Source: Pedobacter arcticus A12 | GTDB taxonomy: Bacteria > Bacteroidota > Bacteroidia > Sphingobacteriales > Sphingobacteriaceae | Length of the DNA stretch: 64,000 nucleotides | Assembly: GCF_000302595.1 (NCBI RefSeq) | Contig: NZ_JH947128.1 | Coordinates: forward strand, 124,001-188,000 | Direction: 5' to 3' | In this document: in pieces, positions 63,281 through 64,000 of the stretch | Position numbering within the stretch: position 1 is the stretch's first letter | How the letters are laid out: every line of letters starts with the position of its first letter | Program-made: the position numbers and the translations under genes | Notes under the pieces: generated by a model | Told to the model about the DNA's origin: nothing | The model's database searches: none | The model's input: the letters and a program-made list of their open reading frames with translations, nothing else

Positions 63281-63615
63281 TTAAAATAGATTAACACGGT
63301 ATTGCTTTAAATAATGTTTACTGATTATTCTCCGTTTCTACTTAGAAAAAAAACGGTGGTTTAATATTACAATAATCGCAAATAGCAGAGGTTAATACTT
63401 ATGAAAAGCTATCCATTGCTAATGAATTTATATCTAAAAATTGGTTAAGTAATTGAGCTTGTTTTTTGATTACATTTTTATTTCTCGATTTAAAATGCTT
63501 CCCTGAATTAGCAAAGAGGGTGTTTTGAGAATATCTCTTTAATATCGAACAATAAATGTTTGGTTGTTTAAGCTTTTCGGCAAAAACCAAAGGACAAAAA
63601 ATCAGTGATTTTCAA
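63281..63615. other. intergenic region upstream of dgoK
   Basis: About 330 AT-rich bases that should contain the dgoK promoter. No clear TTG-TAnnTTTG pair is seen. A 63-codon minus-strand frame (63399-63590) has no recognisable features and is not called. Confidence 0.4.
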
Positions 63616-63668
63616 ACAACACAAAAAGAGCCATTCATGTGCGTAATGAATGGCTCTTTTTGTGTTGT
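63616..63668. terminator. very strong hairpin terminator after ribulokinase gene
   Basis: A perfect 23-bp stem (63616-63638 with 63646-63668) around a 7-base loop, with GAGCCATTCAT/ATGAATGGCTC at its core and an A-tract/T-tract flank that gives a U-run on either strand. It lies 66 bases past the stop at 63735. Confidence 0.85.
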
Positions 63669-63734
63669 GTAACTAAGCCTTTATATTGAACGTTTTAAAA
63701 TTTAAGCAGTTTTAAGGAAACTGTAATATGTTAT

Positions 63735-64000
63735 TTAAACAACTGCCAATTTTGAGTATTTCTGATATAAAACTTCGTAGGTTCTAACTTTATCAACTTC
63801 TGGAGTGTAAACTTTATCAAAACCAGAAGTCATTTGAGCTTGTGCCTCGCTAACATTATTGTAAATACCAGCTACAGTAGCTGCAAACATAGCAGCGCCT
63901 AATGCACATGCTTGTTCACTGGTAACTACCTTTATTTTTGTATTGAGTACGTTGGCTAAGGTTTGCATCACAAAGTCAGATTTTTTTGTAATTCCACCTA
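63735..64000 (-). CDS. araB: ribulokinase, C-terminal part (5' end outside window)
   Basis: 88 codons of the C-terminus are visible, beginning GGITKKSDFVMQTLANVLNT at the right edge. The family signature SEQACALGAAMFAATVAGIY follows, and the chain ends YEVLYQKYSKLAVV. FGGY-family ribulokinases have exactly this GG-KS-MQ and EQACALGAAM pattern. The enzyme phosphorylates L-ribulose in L-arabinose use. The frame is open to the window end, so the gene is cut, not truncated. It probably begins an arabinose operon to the right. Confidence 0.9.
   Translation of the reverse strand, partial: GGITKKSDFVMQTLANVLNTKIKVVTSEQACALGAAMFAATVAGIYNNVSEAQAQMTSGFDKVYTPEVDKVRTYEVLYQKYSKLAVV

Noticed and set aside
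63399-63590. 63-codon minus-strand frame between dgoK and araB
   Set aside because: No signal, motif or promoter; composition is that of the AT-rich spacer.
1-64000. CRISPR arrays, prophage or insertion sequences
   Set aside because: No regularly spaced direct repeats of 25-40 bases, no cas, phage structural or transposase-like reading frames were found.

Overview
The window is AT-rich chromosomal DNA from a member of the Bacteroidota, most likely a Sphingobacteriaceae species close to Pedobacter. The evidence is a SusC/SusD polysaccharide-utilisation locus, a type IX secretion (T9SS) C-terminal sorting domain, the gliding lipoprotein GldB, TAnnTTTG-type promoters, and DUF5017, DUF5683 and DUF4153 proteins typical of the phylum. 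No phage, IS element, CRISPR array or rRNA was seen. The only tRNA found is tRNA-Asp(GTC).

Region 1 (1-10.75 kb) is a polysaccharide-utilisation locus on the minus strand. It reads GH3 glycosidase with a PA14 insert, SusC, SusD, a DUF5017 lipoprotein, and a large exported protein cut by the window edge. A GntR-family regulator is divergent from it. Region 2 (10.8-18.3 kb) holds housekeeping and envelope genes: nadE, an outer-membrane barrel, gldB, a patatin-like lipase, GAPDH, an acetyltransferase and an HTH-Fic protein. Region 3 (18.4-22.1 kb) is the str operon rpsL-rpsG-fusA-rpsJ, with a clear promoter and terminator. Region 4 (22.4-29.8 kb) carries a small lipoprotein, yjdM, a fungal-TYR1-like prephenate dehydrogenase, the run parA-parB-DUF5683-dapB-lepB, and a flavin reductase. 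Region 5 (30-41.3 kb) has an orphan GH31 N-terminal-domain protein, an MscS channel, rimM-GNAT-trmD-rplS, an acyltransferase, a serine hydrolase, an AsmA-like protein and a DUF4153 membrane protein.

Region 6 (41.5-52.5 kb) is the most coherent metabolic module. One minus-strand gene run encodes an L-fucose-type permease, two sugar mutarotases, a sugar dehydrogenase, a lactonase, a UxaA-type dehydratase, a second dehydrogenase, an FAA hydrolase and LutABC. Together these would oxidise a 6-deoxyhexose (L-fucose, or possibly L-rhamnose) without phosphorylation to pyruvate plus L-lactate, then burn the lactate. A divergent IclR regulator flanks it. Beyond the regulator lie tRNA-Asp and a decayed C-terminal fragment resembling a GH95 alpha-L-fucosidase.

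Region 7 (53.4-64 kb) starts with an AraC regulator. It then carries, on the minus strand, 2-dehydro-3-deoxygalactonokinase, a KDPG/KDPGal-type aldolase, a hexuronate-type MFS transporter, two BNR/Asp-box exo-glycosidase-like proteins, and two secreted proteins built from a repeated beta-sandwich-like module that also ends one of the BNR proteins. The window closes inside a ribulokinase gene.

Intergenic spaces repeatedly hold short palindromes and AAGTTAAAAGT- or AATCTGTGTAAT-like oligomers, including inside the str operon.
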